Source: Domibacillus mangrovi (GTDB lineage: Bacteria; Bacillota; Bacilli; Bacillales; Domibacillaceae). Taken from it: a DNA stretch of 64,000 nt. How positions within the stretch are numbered: position 1 is the first letter of the stretch; every line of letters begins with the position of its first letter. The stretch lies in assembly GCF_001906925.1 (NCBI RefSeq), contig NZ_MRWQ01000004.1:248001-312000 (forward strand), written 5' to 3'. Below the pieces are notes generated by a model. It was not told the DNA's origin and did no database searches. It worked only from the letters and a program-made list of their open reading frames with translations. Of this stretch, positions 1 through 9,765 are shown piece by piece. A program made the position numbers and the translations under genes.

Positions 1-1
1 G

Positions 2-910
2 ATCATTAAACGTGCTGACTTCGCGGTTTTCCTTGCCCGTGCGATTAGTCCAGAGTTTCGCACAAAAACGTTTTCAAGTTTTACAAAAACATTGTGGGCA
101 AATGTTGGTGACTTAAATATCCGTTCAGGTCCATCTACATCATATGCTTCTGTAGGGAAACTGGCGAAAGATACAAAAATAATTGGGGCGCATGATATTG
201 CGGGCTGGACATATATCAAATCAGGCAGCACAACTGGTTTTGTCAGTACATATTATCTTCGTAATACAGAAGAGCAGACTACAACAACACCAGATAATCC
301 GATTCACGGAGCGGATTCACGCCTTTCCGGTCAAACAATCATTCTTGATCCAGGGCATGGAGGCACAGATCCAGGAGCGATTGGAAATGGGCTGAAAGAA
401 AAAGATGTAGTGCTGAAAACGGGGCTTCAAGTGAATGACTTATTGAAACAAACGCCGTTTAATGTGAAAATGACCCGTTCTACCGACACGTTTATTCCGT
501 TGAAAACCCGGTCTACTTTTGCCAAAGACAATGGCGGTGATGTTTTTGTTAGCATCCATGTGAATGCTGCGTCGGCCAGTGCAAGCGGGACGGAAACGTA
601 TTATTATGCAGCAGGAAATCCGTATGTGGCAGACAGCAAATTGCTCGCAACGAAAATACAGAAACGTATGTTGGCCGCATGGAATTTAAAAGATCGTGGA
701 GTAAAGCCAGGCGATTTATCTGTGCTTCGTGAAAACAACATGCCGGCAGCACTAGCCGAGCTAGGGTTCATATCCAATGCAGGGGATGCAGCCAAAATGA
801 AATCGGATTATTCGATGAAGATCATGTCTAAAGCCATTTACTACGGTATTTTGGACTATTATGATGCTAAAGGGTATGAAGTATCACCGCTTTATGATGT
901 TGCAAAATAG
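2..910 (+). CDS. SLH-anchored N-acetylmuramoyl-L-alanine amidase (5' end outside window)
   Basis: Secreted zinc amidase that cuts the bond between muramic acid and the stem peptide of peptidoglycan. The frame is open to the left edge, and the first codons read IIKRADFAVFLARAI, the end of an SLH domain, so the true start lies outside the window. An SH3b domain follows (NVGDLNIRSGPS), then Amidase_3 with the zinc and catalytic signatures ILDPGHGGTDPGA, VSIHVNA and the late Glu in ALAELGFISN. The order SLH-SH3b-Amidase_3 is typical of wall-bound autolysins in Bacillales. It is the first of four consecutive SLH wall enzymes. The TTG at 92 is an internal codon and not a start. Confidence 0.93.
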   Translation: MIKRADFAVFLARAISPEFRTKTFSSFTKTLWANVGDLNIRSGPSTSYASVGKLAKDTKIIGAHDIAGWTYIKSGSTTGFVSTYYLRNTEEQTTTTPDNPIHGADSRLSGQTIILDPGHGGTDPGAIGNGLKEKDVVLKTGLQVNDLLKQTPFNVKMTRSTDTFIPLKTRSTFAKDNGGDVFVSIHVNAASASASGTETYYYAAGNPYVADSKLLATKIQKRMLAAWNLKDRGVKPGDLSVLRENNMPAALAELGFISNAGDAAKMKSDYSMKIMSKAIYYGILDYYDAKGYEVSPLYDVAK

Positions 911-998
911 GTAAATATATAAATAGAATATTCATCGTGTAAACGGTACAATAAAGAGAGGCATACGGCTTCTCTTTATTTTTAGTTAGAAGAAAGAG

Positions 999-2945
999 GT
1001 GATCGACATAGGTATTTCAAAATATTTGCCTGCACTGCTTTTCGCCGCTTTTTTCTTCTTCATCGCTACCCCTGCAGTGTTCGAAGCAAACACGATTGAT
1101 GGTAGACAGGCGGTAATTATGTTTGATGAGAAAGTGGACAATGAATTGCTTGAGCAATATTCGGAATCAATCGAGTACATATTTCAAGAAATCCCAGCTG
1201 CATCGATTATAGTAACAGATGTACAAAAAAAAGCATTGGGGATGTCACCGGATGTAGCCTCCATTACGTACGATATGCCGGTCAAATCATCAGCACAGTC
1301 GGTCCCATACGGATACAAAATGGTGGGGGCGCAAAATCTTGTACCAGCCACATTAACTGGGGCTGATGTGAAAATTGGTGTACTCGACTCTGGTGTTGAT
1401 ACGAGTCACCCTGATTTGCAAAACCGGATTGCCGGCGGTGTCTGCATGATGACAATCGTCGACAAAAATGGCTGTCCGGAATCGTACAAAGATGATTACG
1501 GTCACGGTACACACGTAGCGGGGATTATCGCAGCGAATAATAATACATTCGGAACAGTCGGTGTTGCACCATCATCCAAACTTTATGCGATTAAAGTGCT
1601 TGATGAATATGGACTTGGTACGACAAGCACAATGATTGCTGGTGTTGAATGGGCGATGAAACAAAAAATGGACATTTTAAATGTCAGCATTACAACACCG
1701 GTGAACGAAATAGCGTTGCAGGAAGTGATGCAAAAAGCATATAAATCAGGCATGCTAATTGTAGCGGCGGCAGGTAATACAGGAGCACCTGTAAGCGGCT
1801 CTGCATCATCGGTTGAATACCCTGCGAAATTTGAAAGTGTTATTGCAGTTTCATCTATTGATCAATACAAAAAGATCGACCCGCTGTCATCACTCGGGAA
1901 AGAAGTTGAATTAACAGCTCCAGGCGTGAAGATTTACAGCACGTATCCGCTATCCATTCATGCATCCGGTTATCAATACTCAAGCGGAACGTCAATGGCA
2001 GCTCCTTATGTAACAGGTCTTGCGGCGCTGTATAAAGAAAAGTATCCGGAAATGACAAACATTCAAATTCGATCACTTTTGCAGAAAAATGCCGTTGATT
2101 TAGGCGCGGCAGGCCGCGATGCTTATTTCGGCTTCGGCCTTGTGCAGGTTGATGAAAACCCAATCAATCATGGAATTACCATACCTTATACAACCGATAC
2201 AAAAGGAAAAGTGATATTTGATACGAGTGATCTTTCTGCTCGATTCGGCACTTTTAACGTATACCGTGGTGAAACGTTCGTTGGGAAAAATGAAACAGAA
2301 GACGAATGGATCGATTATGCATCGCAAGGAACGGTGACGTATTATTTCCATCCAGTTGTGAATGGAGTAGAAGACGAAGTATCGTTTATTACATTAAAAG
2401 CAACGATAGAAGAACCAAAAATAAGCGACTTACGTGCAACAAAATGGTACGATCGCTACATGGTGTATTTATATCATGAAGGCATCATGACAGGTTTCAG
2501 CGACGGCACCGTTCGTCCAGAAGCAGGCATTACACGAGGGGAAGCATCTGTGTTGATTGGACAGTCACTCGGTCTTGACGGAACAGTACGCAACACTGCC
2601 TTTAAAGATGTGACCGCAAATGTTTCGTCTTCCGGCTACGTGCAAGGTTTGCTTGATGCCGGGATTGTTTCGGGCTTTAGCGACGGTACATTCCGTCCAG
2701 GTACACCTGTAACACGTTCTGAAATGGCCATCTTGATTGCTCGTGCCTATAAAATAGCGCCTTCAGAATCAGGAACGGTGGTAGATGTTACAGCAAAAGT
2801 GACAGGCTATCAGTATATTAACGGCATCGTTGCTGCCAATATTGCGGGTGGATACGCGGATGGTACATTCCGTCCGTCAGCCCACATGAACCGTGCGGAG
2901 TTCTCAGCATTCCTTGCTCGTGCCATAAATGAAGAAATACGCTAA
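999..2945 (+). CDS. SLH-anchored subtilisin-like serine protease
   Basis: Secreted S8 family endopeptidase held at the wall by SLH domains. A hydrophobic export signal occupies about residues 8-30. The catalytic triad is visible as D130 (GVLDSGVDTSHPDL), H169 (YGHGTHVAG) and S332 (SSGTSMAAPYV), with the oxyanion Asn in AAAGNTG. Three SLH domains fill the C-terminal 170 residues (for example GIMTGFSDGTVRPEAGITR). The start is uncertain: the GTG at 999 sits inside the sequence AGAAAGAGGTGATC, which itself looks like the ribosome site, so initiation may really occur at ATA 1008 or TTG 1026. A strong hairpin terminator follows directly. Confidence 0.93.
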   Translation: MIDIGISKYLPALLFAAFFFFIATPAVFEANTIDGRQAVIMFDEKVDNELLEQYSESIEYIFQEIPAASIIVTDVQKKALGMSPDVASITYDMPVKSSAQSVPYGYKMVGAQNLVPATLTGADVKIGVLDSGVDTSHPDLQNRIAGGVCMMTIVDKNGCPESYKDDYGHGTHVAGIIAANNNTFGTVGVAPSSKLYAIKVLDEYGLGTTSTMIAGVEWAMKQKMDILNVSITTPVNEIALQEVMQKAYKSGMLIVAAAGNTGAPVSGSASSVEYPAKFESVIAVSSIDQYKKIDPLSSLGKEVELTAPGVKIYSTYPLSIHASGYQYSSGTSMAAPYVTGLAALYKEKYPEMTNIQIRSLLQKNAVDLGAAGRDAYFGFGLVQVDENPINHGITIPYTTDTKGKVIFDTSDLSARFGTFNVYRGETFVGKNETEDEWIDYASQGTVTYYFHPVVNGVEDEVSFITLKATIEEPKISDLRATKWYDRYMVYLYHEGIMTGFSDGTVRPEAGITRGEASVLIGQSLGLDGTVRNTAFKDVTANVSSSGYVQGLLDAGIVSGFSDGTFRPGTPVTRSEMAILIARAYKIAPSESGTVVDVTAKVTGYQYINGIVAANIAGGYADGTFRPSAHMNRAEFSAFLARAINEEIR

Positions 2946-2953
2946 TAAAAAAC

Positions 2954-2990
2954 AAGACCCGATTCGTGAAATATACGAATCGGGTCTTTT
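2954..2990 (+). terminator. Intrinsic terminator after the S8 protease
   Basis: Perfect 14-bp inverted repeat, AAGACCCGATTCGT at 2954-2967 against its complement at 2975-2988, with a 7-nt loop and a short T run. It lies nine bases after the protease stop codon. Confidence 0.9.
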
Positions 2991-3240
2991 GTAATGCGAA
3001 TTTTCAGTTTTATTTCAATTTCGTGTCAATATTACAGGGATGTTAGGGGAATTAGGGGAATGATAGGATAAATAAACAGGAAATTGAAACTTTCATAGAA
3101 AAATGCTAGGGAATGCTGTCAAATCAACGTAATATAACGATATTTTAATGTAATAGAAACGTAAAACTATTTGAGGTTTAAGTTTGCTACAATTACATCA
3201 GTGAGAAAATATGGAGAACGAAAGAGAAACTGGGAGGTTT

Positions 3241-4248
3241 ATGGTGAACAGTTGTAAAAAAGCAATAACTGCTTTAATCGCCGCAATCATGCTTTTCACT
3301 CTGTCCCCGCTAACATCTGTTAAAACAGAAGCAGCGTCTGTCGGAGAATCAATCGTGGCTTACGGTAAAAAATTTATGGGTGTCCCTTATGTCTTTGGTG
3401 GAACAACGCCAAGTGGATTTGATTGTTCCGGATTTACACAATATATATATAAACATGCAGCAGATATTTCTTTGCCACGTACAACAGACCAACAATATCA
3501 AGTTGGCACTTCGATAGCAAAAAGTGATTTAAAACCAGGAGATCTTATATTCTTTGCCAATACATATCGCAAAGGTATTTCACATGTTGGTGTATACGCA
3601 GGCGGTAACATGGTATTGAATGCTACATCTAGTGCTGGAATTGATCTTGTTTCATTAAACAACTCGTACTGGGGACCAAAATATGCAGGCGCGAAACGCA
3701 TTATAAACGAACCTGACTGGTTTACAGACATCGCAAAATCAGAAACAACATATGAAGCAATTAAAACATTAACAGATAAAGAAGTCATTACAGGTTTTGA
3801 AGATTACACATTCCGTCCGGAAGCGAAAGTAACACGCGGACAAGCAGCAGCAATCATCAACCGTGTTTTGAACATTCAACCAGAAGTGATGAGCCATTTT
3901 AAAGATGTACCTAAATCATATCGTTTCGCTTATGATATCGCAGCAATGCGTGAAGCAGGCATCATTACCGGATTTGCTGATAAAACATACCGTCCTGACG
4001 CAGAAATGACACGCAACGAAATGGCTGTAATCATCCAACGTGCATTTGAACTAAAAATGTCACAAACAGCAGCAGCAAGCGTATTATACACAGATATCAG
4101 TTCAAGTCATTGGGCATATGAAGGCATCGTCACGATGGCATCTATCGATAAAACAGGTCTTTTCATAGGTGAAAAATTCTACGGTACCCACAATGCAACT
4201 CGTGAAGCATTTACCGTTGCAATCTATAATGCTATGAATGCACAATAA
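3241..4248 (+). CDS. NlpC/P60 endopeptidase with three C-terminal SLH domains
   Basis: Secreted cysteine peptidase predicted to cut within peptidoglycan stem peptides. A signal peptide spans about residues 1-31. The NlpC/P60 domain follows, with the nucleophile C62 in GFDCSGFTQYIY, the general base H115 in ISHVGVYAGG, and the PGDLIFF strand between them. Three SLH domains run from about residue 155 to the end (VITGFEDYTFRPEAKVTRG and two more). The frame extends up to 3211, but GGGAGG at 3232-3237 lies inside that extension and sets the start at ATG 3241, or GTG 3244. It belongs to the run of SLH wall hydrolases and has its own terminator. Confidence 0.93.
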   Translation: MVNSCKKAITALIAAIMLFTLSPLTSVKTEAASVGESIVAYGKKFMGVPYVFGGTTPSGFDCSGFTQYIYKHAADISLPRTTDQQYQVGTSIAKSDLKPGDLIFFANTYRKGISHVGVYAGGNMVLNATSSAGIDLVSLNNSYWGPKYAGAKRIINEPDWFTDIAKSETTYEAIKTLTDKEVITGFEDYTFRPEAKVTRGQAAAIINRVLNIQPEVMSHFKDVPKSYRFAYDIAAMREAGIITGFADKTYRPDAEMTRNEMAVIIQRAFELKMSQTAAASVLYTDISSSHWAYEGIVTMASIDKTGLFIGEKFYGTHNATREAFTVAIYNAMNAQ

Positions 4249-4260
4249 GAACGATAAAAA

Positions 4261-4294
4261 ACGGTCCCGGCTCTTACACTGGGGCTGTTTTTTT
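4261..4294 (+). terminator. Intrinsic terminator after the NlpC/P60 gene
   Basis: Eight-base stem with two G-U pairs (ACGGTCCC 4261-4268 against GGGGCTGT 4281-4288) followed by seven T residues. Confidence 0.75.
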
Positions 4295-4349
4295 ATATAA
4301 TAATAGAAGCATCAAAAATAGGCCACCACCTTGAAGGGAGTTCCGATCT

Positions 4350-6314
4350 ATGATGAAAAAAGCAATCTCAATTGTGATGGCGCTTGTTTTACTATTCCCC
4401 ATTTTGCCGTCATTAAACATGAAAGTACAAGCTGATGATGTAACTGGTATTAAACTTGAGGCAGAACTAAGGTCCATTATTGAAGCAGGCATTATGAGTG
4501 GATATGAGGACGGTACATTTCGACCAGGTAATAATGTAACTCGTGAAGAATTTGCGACGTTTTTAGCGCGCGCACTTGAACTTCCAACTGGTCCAGATGT
4601 GTTTAAAGATGTATCGTCGGCCGGTAAACTAGCATCTTACATAAATGCAGCGGCAGCAGCGGGCATTATTAAAGGTAGTTCGGATGGGAATTTTTATCCG
4701 AAATCGACAATTGTCCGTAAAGATATGGCGCTGATGATTGACAATGCACTCGCGTATTTGAACAAGAAAGCAGAATACGTCGCACCAACGTTTTCGGATA
4801 TGGATGGCTTGAGCTCAACGCATAAAATTGCGATTGGAAAGAGTGTTAACTTAGGGATTATTTCCGGATTCCCGGATAATACGTTCCGCCCGGATGCAAA
4901 CGCTCAGCGTGATCAGGCAGCGGCGTTTATTTACCGGCTTCTTGAAGGTGAATTACCGAAGCCGCCGGCAAAATTATATCAAACGGCAAATATTGATGCA
5001 GATGGCCATGTAACACGTTCTGCCGTATCCTATGAATCTTTTGATCTTGCAAAACAGGCGATGAACACGAGTGGCTCTGAGCTTGTGACAAAAGATGGGG
5101 AAATTATATATATGAAATCCAATGCTGGAATGGTATTTGCTAAACCAGCCAGCGGAGCGACAGTGAATCTGTACACGGATCCTGCGTTAAAAACAGCGAA
5201 AACATACGTGTCAGCAAATCCGAAAAATGCATCAAAGATCGTGTACACAACAACTGAATTGAAATATGTCACATCTACTGATCAATATGTGCAAGTATAT
5301 ATTGGTGGAGAAGATTACTATATGAAACCGGGCGATGCGATGCTCGTTCCATTTGAGGGAGCGAAAGGACGCGGTTACTATCAAAATGTAAATGGGTCGC
5401 TCGTTCATTCCATTTATGGGATTGAAAACAATACGTACTCGTCTTATAATGCCGGTATTGCGCCATCATTTATGAGAAGCGGTCAAAAATATTATAGCTG
5501 GGATGGTTTTAGTTTTTTCAATGAGGCTGGTCAGATTATTGGACGGGAATATCAATATTTCCAATATCTAAATGCTCGTACAACGACAAATTATACAGCA
5601 GCTGAACTGGATGCTTATATTAAGAAAGTTGTGGCTGAACGGGAAGCAACAGGTGCGGCACGTTATAAAGATGCATCGACAAAGAGTAAATTGCTTGGTA
5701 TTGGCGCTTCACTGAAAAAAGTAGAAAAAGAGAAACATGTCAATGCTTTGATGGTGCTGGCAATGGCTATTCATGAAAGTGATTACGGCACAAGCAGTCA
5801 TGCATACAACAACAATAATTTGTTCGGCATTCAAGTATATGATAACAATCCTGAAAAAGGAAAGTCATTTGAAACGGTAGAAGCAGGTATTATGCATTTG
5901 GCAGATGAATATTTTGCTGGTGCAGATGGGGATTGGAGAGGTGGCTATCTCACACCTGGCGATTGGCGTTCATACGGTGCTGCACCGGGAACAAAATCGA
6001 ACGGCATTAATGTGAAGTATGCATCGGATCCATTCTGGGGAGCAAAAGTCGGCGGTCATATGAGAACGATCGATAAAGAACTCGGTTTAAAGGACTTTGG
6101 CCAATATACATTAGGTTTCACGAATACAATGGACTTAAATGTACGCACAAGTGCCAATGGAAGTCTTCTATACACATACAATTTAAGTAGAATGCCAGTT
6201 GCAATCTTGCAGCAAGGTGAATGGACAAAAGTTGTATCAGACATTCCAACGAGTGCAGAAGGCTATATTTATAGCGACTATATTAATATTTTGCCTGTTG
6301 CAGGTAAAAAATAG
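4350..6314 (+). CDS. SLH-anchored endo-beta-N-acetylglucosaminidase with SH3 tail
   Basis: Secreted muramidase-fold glucosaminidase predicted to cut peptidoglycan glycan strands. Order of parts: signal peptide (about 1-28), three SLH domains (about 36-205, for example GIMSGYEDGTFRPGNNVTR), a middle region of about 200 residues, a glucosaminidase (GH73-like) domain with the catalytic Glu near residue 474 in LAMAIHESDYGTSS, the NNNNLFGIQ motif, and a C-terminal SH3b domain (NTMDLNVRTSANGS). ATG 4350 follows AAGGGAG with nine bases between. Here the SLH repeats are N-terminal, whereas in the two preceding genes they are C-terminal, so the anchor has been shuffled among neighbours. Confidence 0.92.
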   Translation: MMKKAISIVMALVLLFPILPSLNMKVQADDVTGIKLEAELRSIIEAGIMSGYEDGTFRPGNNVTREEFATFLARALELPTGPDVFKDVSSAGKLASYINAAAAAGIIKGSSDGNFYPKSTIVRKDMALMIDNALAYLNKKAEYVAPTFSDMDGLSSTHKIAIGKSVNLGIISGFPDNTFRPDANAQRDQAAAFIYRLLEGELPKPPAKLYQTANIDADGHVTRSAVSYESFDLAKQAMNTSGSELVTKDGEIIYMKSNAGMVFAKPASGATVNLYTDPALKTAKTYVSANPKNASKIVYTTTELKYVTSTDQYVQVYIGGEDYYMKPGDAMLVPFEGAKGRGYYQNVNGSLVHSIYGIENNTYSSYNAGIAPSFMRSGQKYYSWDGFSFFNEAGQIIGREYQYFQYLNARTTTNYTAAELDAYIKKVVAEREATGAARYKDASTKSKLLGIGASLKKVEKEKHVNALMVLAMAIHESDYGTSSHAYNNNNLFGIQVYDNNPEKGKSFETVEAGIMHLADEYFAGADGDWRGGYLTPGDWRSYGAAPGTKSNGINVKYASDPFWGAKVGGHMRTIDKELGLKDFGQYTLGFTNTMDLNVRTSANGSLLYTYNLSRMPVAILQQGEWTKVVSDIPTSAEGYIYSDYINILPVAGKK

Positions 6315-6322
6315 AAACGGAG

Positions 6323-6354
6323 TCCCGCCTAGCAAACACGCTATGGCGGGATTA
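6323..6354 (+). terminator. GC-rich hairpin after the glucosaminidase gene
   Basis: TCCCGCCTAGC (6323-6333) pairs with GCTA-T-GGCGGGA (6340-6351), one bulge. It lacks a real T tract, so termination is less certain. The arm TGGCGGGATT is the same module that recurs several times near 24.6-24.75 kb. Confidence 0.5.
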
Positions 6355-6503
6355 CTGTATTTACGACGGGATGATCAATGACTGCAGCGAGATTCGCTTG
6401 TTGTGGGTAATTATTCCATTTATCCGTCCGGCTCTCGCATGATAATTGAGAATAGGGTAAAATAAGTAGGGGAATTTAAGAGATATTGGGGTGTATATAT
6501 ATT

Positions 6504-8021
6504 ATGTCATTGAAAAAAACAGCGCTTTGGCTCGGATTGCTCGCGCTCGTTGTCAAATTGTCGGGCTTTTTGCGTGAAAGTATTATAGCCTATCAATTTG
6601 GTGTCAGCAGTTACACAGATGGCTATTTGCTTGCGTTTTCATTTATTACATTGGTCATCGCTATGATTGCAGGTGGATTTAATAATGTATTTTTGCCGAT
6701 GTATGTAAAGAAACGGAAAGAAAATCCAGAACAAACAGACCAAAGCGCAAACGGAGTTATGAATGTAACGTTCCTTTTATTTATCGTTATTTCAATAATC
6801 GGTTTCATTTTAGCACCGTGGTTCGTGCCACTCATTTTTGGAAATATGCCATTATTGACAGAAGAAACGGCTGTTTCGATTACGCAATTTTTCTTCGTGT
6901 TCATGTCATTCATTGCATTAACAAGTATTTTAGATTCTTATTTGCAGGGAAGACGCGTTTTTGTACCTTCGCAGATTGCAAAGCTCCTTCAAACAATTGT
7001 CGGTGTCGCATTCGCTCTTCTTTTCTCGGAGCAGTGGGGCATTGCGAGCCTTGCTTACGGCTTTATGGTCGGTACGATTCTCGGCATTTTTGTTCAATTT
7101 TTTTATCTGTATAAAACGGACTACAGATGGCAGCCGGTTTTGTCGGTCGATAAAGAGTTTCAGCAATCTTTCCTCGTACTGTTAGCACCGGCACTTCTCA
7201 GCTCTGTCGTCGGCCAAATCAATGTGTTTGTTAATAAAGGTTTCGCATCGGGGATAGGAGAAGGGCCTGTTTCTTATTTGAATTACGCACAGCTTTTATC
7301 GTCCATTCCGCATACGATTTATGCGACGACGATTGCTGTTATTATATTTACTCTTCTAGCTGAACAAGTGAATGATCGCAAAAGCTTTCAAAATACGTTT
7401 TTCAGCGGCATGCAAATTTCATTGCTAACGCTCTCCCCCATCGCAGCCGGTCTTTACGTCGTTGGAGAACCCGCATTGTCCTTCATTTATGAACGGGGTA
7501 AATTTACAGCTGAAGATACGCATCATACATACATTGCACTCATTTATTACTTACCCATGATTGTGACACAGGGAATGCAGTACATCGTTGCAAAAGCAAT
7601 GTATGCGCAAGGGAAAACGAAAATCGTCTTCCGGATCAGCGTGTTTACGATCGCCATTAATGTGCTTTTAAACTGGCTTTTCATCGGTCCATTTGGCTAT
7701 CCGGGACTCGCACTCACCAGTTCACTCGTTTCACTATATTATTTAACGGCCTGTACCATTTTTGTTTATAAAGACTTCGATAAATCAGAGCCTGCAAGAC
7801 TTATTGGATTACTGGTTCGTACGGCAATTGTGACCGTATTTATGGTTTTGCCTCTTTATTTCATCCGTCCACTTGTCGATGAATGGTATTCATTATGGCA
7901 GCTCGCTATTCTCGTGCCAATCGGTGCCATTTTATATGTAGTTGGACTGTTTTTCTTCTATAAAGACGGCTTCCGTAAATTGCTCAGTATGATTAGACGA
8001 AACCGGAGCAGTTTATCGTGA
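6504..8021 (+). CDS. murJ: MurJ/MviN-type lipid flippase
   Basis: Polytopic membrane protein of the MOP superfamily, predicted to flip lipid-linked wall precursors (lipid II) across the cytoplasmic membrane. The 505 residues carry about 13-14 hydrophobic segments, and the N-terminal signature LSGFLRESIIAYQFGVS with the Arg-Glu pair is characteristic of MurJ. Start ATG 6504 is preferred over the upstream in-frame TTG 6486 because GGGGTG at 6488-6493 acts as the ribosome site. It overlaps the next gene by four bases (GTGA), so the two are translationally coupled. Whether it serves lipid II or another undecaprenyl-linked glycan is not settled by sequence; its position among surface-polymer genes leaves both open. 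Confidence 0.88.
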   Translation: MSLKKTALWLGLLALVVKLSGFLRESIIAYQFGVSSYTDGYLLAFSFITLVIAMIAGGFNNVFLPMYVKKRKENPEQTDQSANGVMNVTFLLFIVISIIGFILAPWFVPLIFGNMPLLTEETAVSITQFFFVFMSFIALTSILDSYLQGRRVFVPSQIAKLLQTIVGVAFALLFSEQWGIASLAYGFMVGTILGIFVQFFYLYKTDYRWQPVLSVDKEFQQSFLVLLAPALLSSVVGQINVFVNKGFASGIGEGPVSYLNYAQLLSSIPHTIYATTIAVIIFTLLAEQVNDRKSFQNTFFSGMQISLLTLSPIAAGLYVVGEPALSFIYERGKFTAEDTHHTYIALIYYLPMIVTQGMQYIVAKAMYAQGKTKIVFRISVFTIAINVLLNWLFIGPFGYPGLALTSSLVSLYYLTACTIFVYKDFDKSEPARLIGLLVRTAIVTVFMVLPLYFIRPLVDEWYSLWQLAILVPIGAILYVVGLFFFYKDGFRKLLSMIRRNRSSLS

Positions 8022-9523
8022 GAAAATGGACCATCATCTTAGCTGTATTGATACTGGCCGGCTGCAAGGCAAGTTCCGAAGCGGCACCTATTACGGAACC
8101 GCAAATCATTTCGATTGGTGACAAATCACTCCTTCTTGAAGCAGATTATTTATCTTTGAAAAAAGAATCGAATCCAGAAGGACTCCATTCTCTTTATGAA
8201 GATACAAACTATCGTTATAACGTCGGACACAAGGCTGCCTTAACAGTGAAAGTACGGAAAATGAACAATGGCGATCGATTTGTTATGCTGCGTATAAGTG
8301 GCGAAGGGACCGTAAAGGGCAAGGTGCAAATTCCGTCTGCCGATGATTATTATTTTGTTGATTGGACGAAAAACATTCCAAAACGGGTGCACGATGATGT
8401 TACAGGTGTGGATGAAACAAAGCCACCGGCCGGTCTGTTCCGCTACACGAACAATCGTGAATTTATGAACGAGCTGGTCATGAGCCACACGTTTACGTCA
8501 CGTGAATTGAATGAATTGTACGGAAGCGGCCGTGAAAGTACAGTGCGCGAGCTGCTGACGGAAAAAAATACATTGCAGCATTCAAAAGAAGGTGTTGAAT
8601 TTACGATGACTGCCGGCCGTGGTGAAATAAGCGAGCAATGGTTTTTGCTTGCAGAAGCACCACTGTTTGAACAAACCGACAACTTGAATGACTGGATTAA
8701 ATTCCAGCAGACAAATTATAAGGAAGTAAACAACTGGTTTACAGTGGATGGCTCAATGAAAAAATTACCATGGTCTGTGGAGCCATTTACGAAAGATGGA
8801 TACGGCCGTCATATGGGTACACTCATTGAAAAAGAAGCCATCGATCGCTATTTTAAATACAAAGAACGCTATTTTTACAATTTAACCGTTCAATCAGCAG
8901 CGAATGTATGGGCGTACCGTGAATCAAAAAAAGATGTCATCTGGAAAACAGAATATACGAGCACGTGGTTAAAGAAAAAGTATAATATTACAGCGCCGTA
9001 CGTGGATACGCGTCATAATGAGTTAATCGTAATTTATTTGCATCGGATCGGCAAAGAACTTGGTGTGCCAGAACTGGAAAAAACGTTACCTGAATACAGC
9101 GACTATCTGCTTAATTTAATTAGCATCGGCAACGTTGTACGCACTGAAAAGGGATACTTGCCAGCTGATTATTATTCGCCGCAGCAAGGCAAACAGCGCA
9201 TTCACGCCTCCCTTAATCATGCGCTCGGTGAAGCAAATATGCTTATTGATGCATACAACGCGACCGGTCATAAAAAATATTTGCTTGCTGTCCGTGAAAT
9301 CCGCCGAGGCATTGAATCCGTAGGCAGCGATTGGATCCGGCCGAACGGCGATCTCTGGTACCAGATTAATCTTGATGGAACGTTTGATGGCAATGATTAT
9401 GAATACTTGACGCTGAACGATTTGGAGGGGCATGAAAAAAAATGGGCCGCACTCGGTGGAAATTCAAGTTCAGTGCTTCAAAAATTGATCAAAAGTAAAA
9501 AAGCATATTTAAGATCACGATAA
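8018..9523 (+). CDS. Lipoprotein of unknown function, coupled to murJ
   Basis: 501-residue lipoprotein with a clear lipobox (ILAGC, Cys near residue 16), so it should sit on the outer face of the membrane. No family could be named with certainty. The N-terminal half looks beta-rich. The C-terminal half (about residue 290 on) is helical, with aromatic and acidic repeats such as PADYYSPQQGKQRIHASLNH and LNDLEGHEKKW, which recall alpha/alpha-toroid enzymes acting on glycans, including the C-terminal part of uronyl C5-epimerases; this is a weak impression. Its GTG start overlaps the murJ stop. A role in extracellular glycan handling with the flippase is an inference from coupling. Confidence 0.8.
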   Translation: MRKWTIILAVLILAGCKASSEAAPITEPQIISIGDKSLLLEADYLSLKKESNPEGLHSLYEDTNYRYNVGHKAALTVKVRKMNNGDRFVMLRISGEGTVKGKVQIPSADDYYFVDWTKNIPKRVHDDVTGVDETKPPAGLFRYTNNREFMNELVMSHTFTSRELNELYGSGRESTVRELLTEKNTLQHSKEGVEFTMTAGRGEISEQWFLLAEAPLFEQTDNLNDWIKFQQTNYKEVNNWFTVDGSMKKLPWSVEPFTKDGYGRHMGTLIEKEAIDRYFKYKERYFYNLTVQSAANVWAYRESKKDVIWKTEYTSTWLKKKYNITAPYVDTRHNELIVIYLHRIGKELGVPELEKTLPEYSDYLLNLISIGNVVRTEKGYLPADYYSPQQGKQRIHASLNHALGEANMLIDAYNATGHKKYLLAVREIRRGIESVGSDWIRPNGDLWYQINLDGTFDGNDYEYLTLNDLEGHEKKWAALGGNSSSVLQKLIKSKKAYLRSR

Positions 9524-9765
9524 TGTTGACATAAGTAGATATATTTTTTGAATATTGACAAAAATCGATATTTTTTTGCAGGAAAATAAATAAAGTTTGA
9601 CGAAATAATAGAGAAGTAGAAAATTGACGAAAGAACGAAAGCTGACGTATATTCAAAGCATGCTTTATCAGAAGGTTTAGATAAGTTGAAAAGCAGGCAG
9701 GAAGTTCATTCGTATCACATCTGCTAAATAAAAAATAAACGGGAGTGGAAAGGAAGGAAATTCAG

